A DNA stretch of 64,000 nucleotides from Paraburkholderia sp. BL25I1N1 (lineage in GTDB: Bacteria > Pseudomonadota > Gammaproteobacteria > Burkholderiales > Burkholderiaceae): contig NZ_PVZB01000023.1 of NCBI RefSeq assembly GCF_003002025.1, positions 1 to 64,000 of the forward strand. The letters run 5' to 3'. Shown one piece after another: positions 19,212 through 27,991 of the stretch. Position 1 is the stretch's first letter. Each line of letters begins with the position of its first letter. The notes under the pieces were generated by a model that worked only from the letters and a program-made list of their open reading frames with translations, searched no databases and was not told the DNA's origin. Both the position numbers and the translations under genes were made by a program.

Positions 19212-21416
19212 TCAGTCTTTCGTTTTTAGCTTCTTGACGTCCATTGGACGGCTTTTCATCGAGCTGCGAAGGTCGGCATAAAGATGCTCGAACAGACCCG
19301 CGATACCGCGCGCGCCCACCGTCAGCACATGCGACAGGCCGCGCAGGGGCGTGTCCTGCTGCCGTCCTTCCGCCCAGCCGGTCCAGGCGTCGGCGCGTGC
19401 AAAGGTGGTCTTGACGAACTCGTACTCCTGCTCGCGCGTCATGGTGGAGAAGCGCAGGCCCACGCGGCCCGGGGCGGTAAAGCCGACGGTCGCGGGGAAC
19501 GCATATTCCTCGTCGCCGCGAAACAGCGAGACGGTCACGCGTTCGTGCATCGGGACCTGGATCGCGGCGGGCAGCGCCACGCCCACGCCGCCTTCCGAGT
19601 AGTCGATGGTTTCGCAGGCGAGCGTGCGGCCGGTCGAAAACTTCAGCATGACGGGCATCTGCATCGCCACGCGGTGCACCGCGCGAATCTGCTTGCGCTC
19701 GCTCGCGGCGGCCACGCTCGCGCCGAGAATCAGCATGTTGTACGTGGTCCAGCCGAGGTTGAGGATAGTGGTCTGCACCACGCTGCGCACATGCCAGTTA
19801 AAGTAGATGTGCGCGACGCCCACGCAGAAGCCGATCAGGTTCAGCAACAGCAGGAACAGGTAGGGCCGCGAGATCGCCCAGTCGAAATAGTTCTTCTCGA
19901 TCTGGCCGCCCTTGGCCGTCACGTTGAACTTGCCGAGCTTCGGGTTGATCAGCGCGAGTAGCGTCGGTGCGGTGATGTACGAGGCCAGCACCGACTCATA
20001 GACTTCGGCCCAGAACGAATGGCGGAACGAGCGCTGCATGCGCGAGTTGGTGATGCTCGCGTGCATCATGTGCGGCAGCGCGTAAATTGCGATCGTGCCG
20101 GCGGCGGCTTCGATCACGTGCGCGCCGAAAAACAGATACGACAGCGGCGCGGTGAGAAACACCAGACGCGGGATGCCGTAGAAGAAGTGCATCATCGCAT
20201 TCAGATAGCACAGGCGCTGGCCGATTTTGAGGCCCTTGCCGGTGAGCGGATTGTCGATGCGGAAAATCTGCGTCATGCCGCGCGCCCAGCGAATCCGCTG
20301 GCCGATGTGGCCGGACAGAGATTCCGTGGCCAGCCCCGCGGCCTGCGGAATCGCCAGATACGCGGTGGTGTAGCCGAGACGGTGCAGCTTCAAGGCGGTG
20401 TGCGCGTCTTCAGTCACGGTCTCGACCGCGATACCGCCGATCTCCTCGACCATGGTCCGGCGCAATAGCGCGCACGAGCCGCAGAAGAAGGTGGCGTTCC
20501 ACAGATCGTTGCCGTCCTGCACGAGGCCGTAGAACAGCTCGCCTTCGTTCGGCACTTTGCGGAAGGTGCCGAGATTGCGTTCGAACGGGTCGGCGGAGAA
20601 GAAGTGGTGCGGCGTTTGCAGCATGGACAGCAGCTTGTCGCGCAGGAACCAGCCGAGGCCGATTTGCAGGAACGAGCGGGTCGGAATGTGATCGCAGTCG
20701 AAGATCGCGAGGTATTCGCCGCTGGTGATCTTCAGCGCTTCGTTGATGTTGCCGGCTTTCGCGTGGCGGTTGTGCGTGCGGATCGTCCAGTTGACGCCGA
20801 CCTCTTCGCAGAACGCCTTGAACTCGGGGCGGCGGCCGTCGTCGAGCACGTGGATCGAAATCTTCTCGGCCGGATAGTCGAGCGCGAGCGCGGCGTAGAT
20901 GGTCGGCTTTACCACCGAGAGCGGCTCGTTGTAGGTCGGAATGAACACGTCGACGGTCGGCCATTGGTCGCGCGAAGCGGGCAGCGGCATCGGCGTGCGC
21001 TTGAGCGGCCACGCGGTCTGGAAATAGCCGAGCAGCAGCACGATGGTCGAATACACTTCGGCGGAGACCAGCAGCAGGCCCCAGCCGGCGTCGAGCGGAT
21101 GCTCCCAGTAGGTGGTCGCGGTCAGGCGCCAGAACATATAGCGGCCTGACGTCACCACCGAGAGCATGATCATCACCATCGTCGCGTAACGGCCTTGCAG
21201 GCGGCGGAACATCAGCGCGGTCACGAAGCAGCAGGTCGCGAACGTCAACTGTTCGTAGAAGGCGAGCGGCACCGTGAATACGAAGTACAGCATCACCAGC
21301 GCGAACAGCGTGACGAGTCCGGTGACGATGCGGCTGTTCCAGAAGCGCGCGTCGACGAAACGATCGAGCCGCGACGATTCGGCGGGCTCGAGGCCCGGCG
21401 CTGGAGACGTGCTCAT
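19212..21416 (-). CDS. bcsA: Cellulose synthase catalytic subunit BcsA (UDP-forming)
   Basis: A 734-residue GT2 processive synthase that polymerises glucose from UDP-glucose at the inner membrane. Catalytic signatures are DDG (about 185), DCD (about 239), TED (about 334) and QRIRW (about 373). Multiple membrane segments flank the GT domain. The C-terminal PilZ domain has RAVHR (RxxxR) near 577 and DYSEGG, so it should bind c-di-GMP. The start at 21416 overlaps the bcsQ stop in ATGA; longer upstream frames run through bcsQ. The two GGDEF genes at 24.3-27.9 kb are plausible sources of its activator. Confidence 0.96.
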   Translation of the reverse strand: MSTSPAPGLEPAESSRLDRFVDARFWNSRIVTGLVTLFALVMLYFVFTVPLAFYEQLTFATCCFVTALMFRRLQGRYATMVMIMLSVVTSGRYMFWRLTATTYWEHPLDAGWGLLLVSAEVYSTIVLLLGYFQTAWPLKRTPMPLPASRDQWPTVDVFIPTYNEPLSVVKPTIYAALALDYPAEKISIHVLDDGRRPEFKAFCEEVGVNWTIRTHNRHAKAGNINEALKITSGEYLAIFDCDHIPTRSFLQIGLGWFLRDKLLSMLQTPHHFFSADPFERNLGTFRKVPNEGELFYGLVQDGNDLWNATFFCGSCALLRRTMVEEIGGIAVETVTEDAHTALKLHRLGYTTAYLAIPQAAGLATESLSGHIGQRIRWARGMTQIFRIDNPLTGKGLKIGQRLCYLNAMMHFFYGIPRLVFLTAPLSYLFFGAHVIEAAAGTIAIYALPHMMHASITNSRMQRSFRHSFWAEVYESVLASYITAPTLLALINPKLGKFNVTAKGGQIEKNYFDWAISRPYLFLLLLNLIGFCVGVAHIYFNWHVRSVVQTTILNLGWTTYNMLILGASVAAASERKQIRAVHRVAMQMPVMLKFSTGRTLACETIDYSEGGVGVALPAAIQVPMHERVTVSLFRGDEEYAFPATVGFTAPGRVGLRFSTMTREQEYEFVKTTFARADAWTGWAEGRQQDTPLRGLSHVLTVGARGIAGLFEHLYADLRSSMKSRPMDVKKLKTKD

Positions 21417-22201
21417 GCGACGTTCCTCGGCGAGATGGCGATCGCGTCGAGCGCCGCCAGCAGCCATGCGCCGCACGACTTGAAATCGGCGGCCGCCTGG
21501 CTGAGTGGATCGTAGTGAATCAGCGTGGTGTCGCACGCGAGCGCTTCGCTCACGCCTTCGTCCAGATGGATCACGCCGGGGAACAGTTTGGTGCCGAGCA
21601 TCTGACGCAGCACCTTGAGCACGTCTTTGGTCAACTGGCGCGACTGGTCGATCTGGTTGACCACATAGCCTTCGCCGCCAAATTCGGCGCGCGGCGCCGC
21701 GTAGGCTGCGATCAGCCGCTCCATCTGCGGAATCGCGGCGTATGACGCGGCGTCGGCGAGCACCACGTTCAGCGTGAAGGTGGCCGCCGTCAGGGCCGTG
21801 CGGACATACGTGGACGAGCCCGGCGGCGTGTCGATGATCACGATGTCGGAGGCGTCGAGGCGCAGGTTCTGCAGCGACTGCGCGAGCCAGCGCGGATACT
21901 GGTCGATATGCGCTTCGAAGCGGCGGCGGTCGTCTTCGAGCAACGCGCCGTAGGGCAGCACGGTCACGCCGTCGACGCCGTCGAACATCACGGATTGCCA
22001 CGGGTCGCCCGTTAGCGTGGCGCGCGACAGACCGTCGATGCTGTCGAGCGGCACGCCGAAGTGCAGACGCAGGGCGTTCTGCGGGTCGAGGTCGAGCGCG
22101 ATCACACGCCGGCCGCCAGAGGCCAGCACCGAAGCCAGATTGGCGGCAAGAGTGGTCTTGCCGACACCGCCTTTGGCGGACACCACCGCGATGACTTTCA
22201 T
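21413..22201 (-). CDS. bcsQ: Cellulose synthesis ParA/MinD-like ATPase BcsQ
   Basis: A 262-residue MinD/ParA-type ATPase (YhjQ). The deviant Walker A KGGVGKTT is at residues 10-17, ALDLDPQNAL follows, and VIIDTPPGSS is the switch/Walker B region. The protein is thought to position or assemble the cellulose machine at the inner membrane. It overlaps both neighbours by 4 bp (ATGA with bcsP upstream and with bcsA downstream), which implies translational coupling. Confidence 0.94.
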   Translation of the reverse strand: MKVIAVVSAKGGVGKTTLAANLASVLASGGRRVIALDLDPQNALRLHFGVPLDSIDGLSRATLTGDPWQSVMFDGVDGVTVLPYGALLEDDRRRFEAHIDQYPRWLAQSLQNLRLDASDIVIIDTPPGSSTYVRTALTAATFTLNVVLADAASYAAIPQMERLIAAYAAPRAEFGGEGYVVNQIDQSRQLTKDVLKVLRQMLGTKLFPGVIHLDEGVSEALACDTTLIHYDPLSQAAADFKSCGAWLLAALDAIAISPRNVA

Positions 22202-23121
22202 GAGCGACGAGGGCCGTTGATCAGCCACGAGTTGGGGGTGGCGGGCGCGGCGGCGCGCGTGGCGCCGGCCGGTGCTGCGGCTTGAGCGGGGGTGCCGCGC
22301 AAACGGTCGAAGACCGACTGCAATGGCGCGGATGCGTCGCTGGCCTTGGCCGGTTGCGGCGGCGCGGACGCGAATGCGTGCTCCGGCGCGAAGAGCTTGC
22401 CGAGGATCGAAGCGGGTTGCGTCGGAGCGGTGGGTGCAGCGAGAGGCGCGGTCGTGCTCGCATAAGCGCGCGCGGGTGCCGGGGTCTGCGCCCAGTTCGG
22501 CGCGGCCGCGACCGCTTGCATCACCGGCGGCCGCAGCGGGATCGCCGGCGGCATGGAAACCGGTTGCGCGGCGTGAGGCACGGGAGCGAGCGGCGCTGTC
22601 CGTGCCGGACTCGCAGCCGAAGCGAACGGAGTCGCAGCCGGCGTGCTTTGAACCGGAGCCTGAGGCGCGGGCGCGGCTTGCGCAGCCACCGGCGCGACGG
22701 CTTCCACCCGGACAGCGCCAACCGCCGCTGGCGGCGTCGCGTCGCTTTTCGACTCGAGTTCGCCGAAGCGCGACGCGCCCTTCGGCCCATTCACCGGCGC
22801 GGCCACGGCGACCGGCGGAATATCCCGCCGATGCGAACGCGTGAACAGCGGCGCCTTCGCGCGCGTGACAGAGGCCGCATCTTTTGGCGTGATGTCCTGA
22901 CGATCGACGGCCACCGCCGCCTCGACCGCCTGCGACTGAGGCTTCGCCTCGCGATGCTGCCCGATGGCGGGAATCGTCGGCTGGGTCAGATCGAGCGTCA
23001 CTAATAACGGCCAACGGGTGCGCGCCGAACGCGCTTCGTTCTCGCGGCCGATTTCCTGGTACGCATTGGCGTCGCCGCCAAAATGATCGAAAAGTTTCTC
23101 GATGTCGCTCGATGAGCTCAT
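22198..23121 (-). CDS. bcsP: BcsR/BcsP-family cellulose biosynthesis protein with Pro/Ala-rich tail
   Basis: A 307-residue protein in two parts. Residues 1-45 match the small enterobacterial BcsR: SSDIEKLFDHFGG, ANAYQEI and TRWPLLVTLD. The remainder is a Pro/Ala/Val-rich, low-complexity, probably disordered tail with a short conserved-looking segment RAKAPLFTRSHRRDIPPV at about 88-105. In betaproteobacteria such fusions are called BcsP. By analogy with BcsR it should act with BcsQ on BcsA; its tail has no known job. Stop overlaps the bcsQ start. Confidence 0.85.
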   Translation of the reverse strand: MSSSSDIEKLFDHFGGDANAYQEIGRENEARSARTRWPLLVTLDLTQPTIPAIGQHREAKPQSQAVEAAVAVDRQDITPKDAASVTRAKAPLFTRSHRRDIPPVAVAAPVNGPKGASRFGELESKSDATPPAAVGAVRVEAVAPVAAQAAPAPQAPVQSTPAATPFASAASPARTAPLAPVPHAAQPVSMPPAIPLRPPVMQAVAAAPNWAQTPAPARAYASTTAPLAAPTAPTQPASILGKLFAPEHAFASAPPQPAKASDASAPLQSVFDRLRGTPAQAAAPAGATRAAAPATPNSWLINGPRRS

Positions 23122-23314
23122 AGTGCCGCCGTCTTATTCATGCCTACCCTTGCCCCGATCCTGACTTGCGTTCGCGGCCCTGAAACGCCGGTCCTGCCTG
23201 TTCTGCCACTTCACGCGCACCGGTCTGGCGCGTTCCTCTACTGCCCATTGCAACTGTGTCCATTTACACACGCGGCCCACCTGGCTGGGCCACATGTTCA
23301 TCACCGTGCGGCGT

Positions 23315-23770
23315 TCAAACCGGATGACGGCCCAGACGAAATTCGATCGCGGTGTCCTCGCTGTACCCGCTCGTTTGCGCGACCGACAAACCTTGCGCGC
23401 CCAGCGCGCTCAACCAGCTCTGATACACGCCTTCGAGAAACGCCGGCGTCCATGCAAGCGCCGCGCCGCCGAATGCCTGCAACGGCGCGCAGTAGTGGAC
23501 GATGCGCAGCGACTCGGGTTCGTCCGCCAACTCGACGTAGCCCCAATCCATTTCATGCCAGTACTGATTCAAGGTCCGTGCGAGTTCGGCGGTGGAGTCG
23601 CACGCGGGCAACGGATGCGCCGCGGCAAACCGGCTGCCGACGCGATGCATCAGCTGACGCAGTTCGTCGCGACCGATCTGCGCTTCGAACTCGGTGGCCA
23701 AGGCGGTGAGCATGCCGCGCCACTGCGGTGAGATTTGGCGTTCCAGCAGGTAATCGAGAATGGGGACCAT
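23315..23770 (-). CDS. bcsD: Cellulose synthase subunit BcsD
   Basis: A 151-residue BcsD (CesD), the periplasmic octameric subunit that helps align glucan chains into crystalline fibrils in type I operons. Typical pieces are VPILDYLLERQISPQWRGMLTALATEFE, LRQLMHRVGSRFAAAHPL, WHEMDWGYVEL and LRIVHYCAPLQAFG. The ATG at 23770 fits the family N-terminus; an in-frame TTG at 23809 would add 13 residues. It is the first gene of the cellulose operon, with 193 bp before bcsP. No signal peptide is evident, as is usual for this family. Confidence 0.88.
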   Translation of the reverse strand: MVPILDYLLERQISPQWRGMLTALATEFEAQIGRDELRQLMHRVGSRFAAAHPLPACDSTAELARTLNQYWHEMDWGYVELADEPESLRIVHYCAPLQAFGGAALAWTPAFLEGVYQSWLSALGAQGLSVAQTSGYSEDTAIEFRLGRHPV

Positions 23771-23809
23771 GTTTTCCGGGAAATGGCCGTTGCTTCGACT
23801 GCTTAACAA

Positions 23810-24327
23810 AATTAGATGCCACGACCGGGTGAAAAGAAGAAGTCTTGCGGGAAATTGCGTATTGCACGCGGCCTAGGTTAATTTTACCGGGCTGTCTAGT
23901 CTGTCCACCACACTTCGAAGCAGTCTACTTAAGACACTAACTTTTGGCCACTTTCCATTCGTCTGTTTATACGCGCAATCGATTGCGGTGGATGCATTCT
24001 GGATTAAGTAATTTTTGCTGCTTGAATCGCGCGTGGGCTGAGCCATCATGGAGGGCCGGTAAGAATGTGTCCGTCATGGCTGTATTAACGGCTGGACTCG
24101 CCAGGTGATTTAGCATTTTCGGTTTCGTGATAAATGCAACGTTTCGCGATTGCGAAGCCGTTGTGATCGTCCTCCTGCGGAAATTCTTTCTGAATCTTTC
24201 GGAGCCCTTGCACGCCCACTTTTTGTCCGAGCCGCTAAGCTTGCGGACTTGTATCAAGGTGCGCGCGCAAAACGAACGGGCGTACGTGGCGAATGCCGAC
24301 GATGCCGTTTGATTCACTTTCACTGCA
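23810..24327. promoter_or_regulatory. Divergent promoter region of bcs operon and dgc gene
   Basis: This 518-bp gap between bcsD (minus) and the diguanylate cyclase gene (plus) contains no convincing gene. It is noticeably more AT-rich than its neighbours and must hold promoters for both directions. One clear dyad is at 24137-24163: CAACG, TTCGC, GATT loop, GCGAA, CGTTG, a 10-bp stem with small bulges. I could not identify a consensus sigma site with confidence. Confidence 0.5.
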
Positions 24328-25473
24328 ATGCTCAATCCACTCAGTATTCTTCTGGTCACCGTGTTGTCGAGCGCCATGGCGATGGCCGTGCTCGGTTCGT
24401 TGTGGCGCGCGGCGATCCCAGGTGTCGGTTACTGGATCTCGGCCAATGCGATCGCAATCGTCGCGTTGCTGGCTTTCGCGTTGCAAGGCCATGGGTCGCG
24501 CTGGCTGACCTTCGTGGCGTCCAACGTGTTGCTGGCTGCTTCGCTGCTGCTCGTAGTCGAAGGCTGTTGTCGCTTTCTAGGGCGCCGCGTGCGACCGTGG
24601 CCGGCTTACGTCGGCCTTGTCGCCGTGCTGCTCGGCATCTCGTACTGGACCTTCGCCGCGCCGGACTTCAATGCGCGCGTCGCGCTGGTGTCGGCGTTTC
24701 ACGCGGCGTTATATGCCGCGCTCGCCGCGCTCATGCTGCGCGGCCGTCCCGCGAACCGGCCGCGCTATAGCTACTATTTCCTCGCGGTGGCAGCAATGCT
24801 GCTGTGCGCCGGGCATGCGTCGCGCGGGCTCATGTACGGCTTCGGTCTCATGACGCAAAGCAGCCTGATGCAAGTGTCGCCGTCCAACATCATTTTTCTC
24901 GCGTTGGGCATTCTTGCGCCGCCCTGTCTTTCGATCGGCGTGGTGATGCTGGCGCACGACCGCCTCGCCGAGCGGCTCGAACGGCTGGCCAACGTCGACG
25001 ACCTGACCGGCGCGCTGTCGCGCCGCGCGTTTCTGGCAATCGGCGACGCGCTGCTGAGCGCGTCGCTGCGTACCCGCTCGCCGGTGGCGCTGGCGATCAT
25101 CGACATCGACTCGTTCAAGGCCGTCAACGATAACTACGGCCACGCCGCGGGCGACCAGGTGCTGAAGCACTTCGCAACCTTCGTCGCCGGCAACCTGCGA
25201 GTCGGCGATGTGTTCGGCCGGCTGGGCGGCGAGGAATTCGGCGTGCTGTGCCCGGCCACCAGCGCCGCCGAAGCAGTGAGCCTGCTCGACCGTCTGCGTA
25301 GCCGCCTGGCCGGGGCCGCGCCGGACGAGTTGCCGCGTGGGCTGCGGTACACCTTCAGCGTCGGTGTGGATCAGTTTCGGCGCGATGAATCGCTCGCCCA
25401 GCTGATGGCGCGCGCGGACGGCGCGCTGTATGCCGCCAAGGCGTCCGGCCGCAATCGCGTGATGGCGGCGTAG
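24328..25473 (+). CDS. Membrane diguanylate cyclase (GGDEF)
   Basis: A 381-residue protein with about six N-terminal membrane helices (residues 5-210) and one GGDEF domain (about 220-380). The active site is GGEEF near residue 300, preceded by RVGD with five residues between, which is a complete RxxD inhibitory site. DxD metal region: IIDIDSFKAVNDNYGHAAGDQ. It should make c-di-GMP with product inhibition. Divergent from bcsD, so BcsA (PilZ) is the obvious candidate effector (inference). Confidence 0.92.
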   Translation: MLNPLSILLVTVLSSAMAMAVLGSLWRAAIPGVGYWISANAIAIVALLAFALQGHGSRWLTFVASNVLLAASLLLVVEGCCRFLGRRVRPWPAYVGLVAVLLGISYWTFAAPDFNARVALVSAFHAALYAALAALMLRGRPANRPRYSYYFLAVAAMLLCAGHASRGLMYGFGLMTQSSLMQVSPSNIIFLALGILAPPCLSIGVVMLAHDRLAERLERLANVDDLTGALSRRAFLAIGDALLSASLRTRSPVALAIIDIDSFKAVNDNYGHAAGDQVLKHFATFVAGNLRVGDVFGRLGGEEFGVLCPATSAAEAVSLLDRLRSRLAGAAPDELPRGLRYTFSVGVDQFRRDESLAQLMARADGALYAAKASGRNRVMAA

Positions 25474-25603
25474 AGCGTAGAGCGGAAAGCAGAGGGCGCG
25501 AAAGGAGAAATCTTTTCTATTTGTAGGGAAGGCATAAATATTTGTCAGACATTTGCCGATATCCATTGGCAGAGTGACCGGAACCAGGCTGATATCTATC
25601 AAT

Positions 25604-27937
25604 ATGCTTTCCACCGCAACGCAGCACCAGTCCGACGCCGGATTGCGCGATCGCTTCCACCGGCGCTCGCTCGAGCACCAGCGTCCGCTGTCCACCGTGA
25701 CCATGGCATTCACCGTGGTCGCGTTCCTGTGCTTCGTCGGGGCGCGCAGTCTGGTCGATGGCCCGGCTGCGCCGCTCGCCTACCGGCTCACGTGTGCGCT
25801 GCTGCTCGCCTTGCTGGTGCTGGCGATTCCGCGCGCCAAGTCGACGTGGAGCTTCGGCCTGATCGGCGTTGCGTACTTGCAGGTGCTGGTGGCGGGCATG
25901 GCGATGAACGTCGTCGGCGTGGCGCAGCCGTTGCTGTGGACGCTGCCCGCCATGGTCGTGATACCGATCTGCGCCGCGCCGCTATGGCTCACGCCGACGC
26001 ACTTCGTCACCGGCAGCGTGCTCTTCTATGCCACGGCGTTCGCGCTGCTGTTCGGCGCGCCGCTGACGCATGACGTCGCTACGGTGGTGTGGATGTGGAT
26101 CGTGGCGATCGGCGTGCCGACTTCCGCAGTGTTTCACTTCGGCTTCTACCGGTTTCGCCGCAGCCACTTTCTGCTGGAAAGCCAGCTCGCGCAACTCGCC
26201 GCAACTGACCCGCTGACCGGCCTGCAAAACCGCCGCGCGTTCGTCAAGCAGGCCGAGCGCCGCCTCGACAGTGTCACGCCGGATACGCGGGTCAGCGCGA
26301 TCTTTCTCGACATCGACAACTTCAAATCCCTGAACGACCGCTTCGGCCATGCGGTCGGCGACCACGCGCTGTACCAGGTCGCCCAGGTGCTGATGGAAGA
26401 GGTCTCCGCGGACGACAGCGTGAGCCGGATCGGCGGCGAGGAATTCGCGCTGCTGCTGGGCGACGGTCTCACGGGCGCGCTTCATGTGGCTGAACGGCTG
26501 CGCCAGGCGATCGCCGCGATCGAGCGGCCGGACGGCCGCCTCACCGCGAGCTTCGGCGTGGCCGAGCACCGCAGCGGCGAAAGCATCATGGTGCTGCTCG
26601 ATCGCGCCGACGAAGCCTTGCTGCGCGCCAAGCATTCCGGCAGAAACCGGGTATGCGCGGAGCGCGCGCTGCCGCGCGAGGCGCTGCAACTGCTGGCCGA
26701 CGACGGATCCGACGAAGGCGGATCGCTCGTGCGGCGGCACCGTTGGGAGGAGTACTACCTCACGTCGCATTTTCAGCCGCTCTACAGTTTGTCGCATCAG
26801 AAGCAGGTGGGCTTCGAGGCCTTGCTGCGCGGCGAGCAGGAGGACGGCACGCTGGTGCTGCCTGCAGTGCTGTTCGCCCCCCGGCCTTCGAGCGACGAAG
26901 GCGCGCTCGACCGCGCCAGTCACGTTGTGCATCTGGCCGGCGCGCGCCAGTCGCTGCCGGACGACGCGTGGCTCTTCCTCAACATTCTGCCGGCCACGTT
27001 CATCGCGGAAGGCTACGCCGATCAGCTGGCGAAAATCGTGCGGGCGGTGGGACTCGAACCTGAGCGCGTGGTTCTGGAGATTCTCGAATCGCACGGCGGC
27101 AGCGTCGACGACATGTCGCGGGCGGCGGCGCTGTATCGCCAGCACGGTTTCCTGATCGCCGTCGACGATTTCGGCGCCGGCCAGTCGAATCTCGACCGGC
27201 TGCTCAGGATCCGCCCGGACCTCGTCAAGCTCGACGGCGAGCTGATTCGCGCGACGGGCCACGGCACCGAGCAGCCGATTCTGCCGAAACTGGTTTCGTT
27301 GCTGCATCTGGCGGGGATGCTGGTGGTCGTCGAAGGCGTGGAGACCGCGGAAGAACTGATTCTCGCCGTGGAATCGAATGTGGATTTCGCGCAGGGTTAT
27401 CTGCTGGGGCGGCCGGCCAAAGAGATCGCGCCGCCGGAGTCAGTGCACCGGCGCATCGATGAGGCTTTCGATGTGATCGCGCAAGGGCGGGCGCATCAGC
27501 ATGCGTTGTTCGAAACCGAAGTGGAGCCCTACCGGGTTGCCTTGCGGCTCGCTGCCGACGCCTTGCTGGCCGGTGTGGCCATGGACGATGCGTTCGCTCA
27601 ACTGGCGAGGTTCGAGCGCTGCGTCAGCTGTTTCATTCTCGACGACGCGGGCAGGCAGATCGGGCATGAGGTGCAGGGGCCGGCATGGAGCGCGGACGGG
27701 GCCTCGCTGCAACCCGTGGCGAATCCGCGCGATGCGCGCTGGGATCATCGGCCGTATTTTCGTAACGCGGTATTGCTGCCGGGCGCGGCGGTGTCGAGCA
27801 ATCCTTATCTTTCGCTGGCGAGCGGCCGGCCGTGTATCGCGGTGACGCTGGCGCTGCAGTTCGCCACCGAGCGGTCCGTGATCGGGGTGGAACTGGACTG
27901 GTCGGCGCCGGGCTTGCCTTGGCCCGCGGGGGAATAG
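25604..27937 (+). CDS. GGDEF-EAL protein with C-terminal Cache-like domain
   Basis: A 777-residue membrane protein. Four or five hydrophobic helices (about 30-175) precede a GGDEF domain (GGEEF near 278, no RxxD site) and an EAL domain starting near 405. All EAL catalytic residues are visible: EALLR, LNILP, VVLEILES, VDDFGAGQSN, LVKLDGEL, VEGVET and AQGYLLG. The GGDEF half may be active but not product-inhibited, and the EAL half probably is a phosphodiesterase. Residues about 640-777 resemble a Cache/PAS-like sensor (DHRPYFRNA, SNPYLSLASGRPCIAVTLAL), an unusual C-terminal place. The ATG at 25604 is preferred to an upstream TTG. Confidence 0.9.
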   Translation: MLSTATQHQSDAGLRDRFHRRSLEHQRPLSTVTMAFTVVAFLCFVGARSLVDGPAAPLAYRLTCALLLALLVLAIPRAKSTWSFGLIGVAYLQVLVAGMAMNVVGVAQPLLWTLPAMVVIPICAAPLWLTPTHFVTGSVLFYATAFALLFGAPLTHDVATVVWMWIVAIGVPTSAVFHFGFYRFRRSHFLLESQLAQLAATDPLTGLQNRRAFVKQAERRLDSVTPDTRVSAIFLDIDNFKSLNDRFGHAVGDHALYQVAQVLMEEVSADDSVSRIGGEEFALLLGDGLTGALHVAERLRQAIAAIERPDGRLTASFGVAEHRSGESIMVLLDRADEALLRAKHSGRNRVCAERALPREALQLLADDGSDEGGSLVRRHRWEEYYLTSHFQPLYSLSHQKQVGFEALLRGEQEDGTLVLPAVLFAPRPSSDEGALDRASHVVHLAGARQSLPDDAWLFLNILPATFIAEGYADQLAKIVRAVGLEPERVVLEILESHGGSVDDMSRAAALYRQHGFLIAVDDFGAGQSNLDRLLRIRPDLVKLDGELIRATGHGTEQPILPKLVSLLHLAGMLVVVEGVETAEELILAVESNVDFAQGYLLGRPAKEIAPPESVHRRIDEAFDVIAQGRAHQHALFETEVEPYRVALRLAADALLAGVAMDDAFAQLARFERCVSCFILDDAGRQIGHEVQGPAWSADGASLQPVANPRDARWDHRPYFRNAVLLPGAAVSSNPYLSLASGRPCIAVTLALQFATERSVIGVELDWSAPGLPWPAGE

Positions 27938-27991
27938 GCGTTTCCTTTTTCCCTTGGCGCGGCCCTGCATGTTCGCGCTGAACGGGTCGGG

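Noticed and set aside
21417..22001. N-terminal extension of bcsA through bcsQ
   Set aside because: The BcsA N-terminus fits the ATG at 21416 that overlaps the bcsQ stop; the longer frame is Arg-rich and antithetic to BcsQ's conserved frame.
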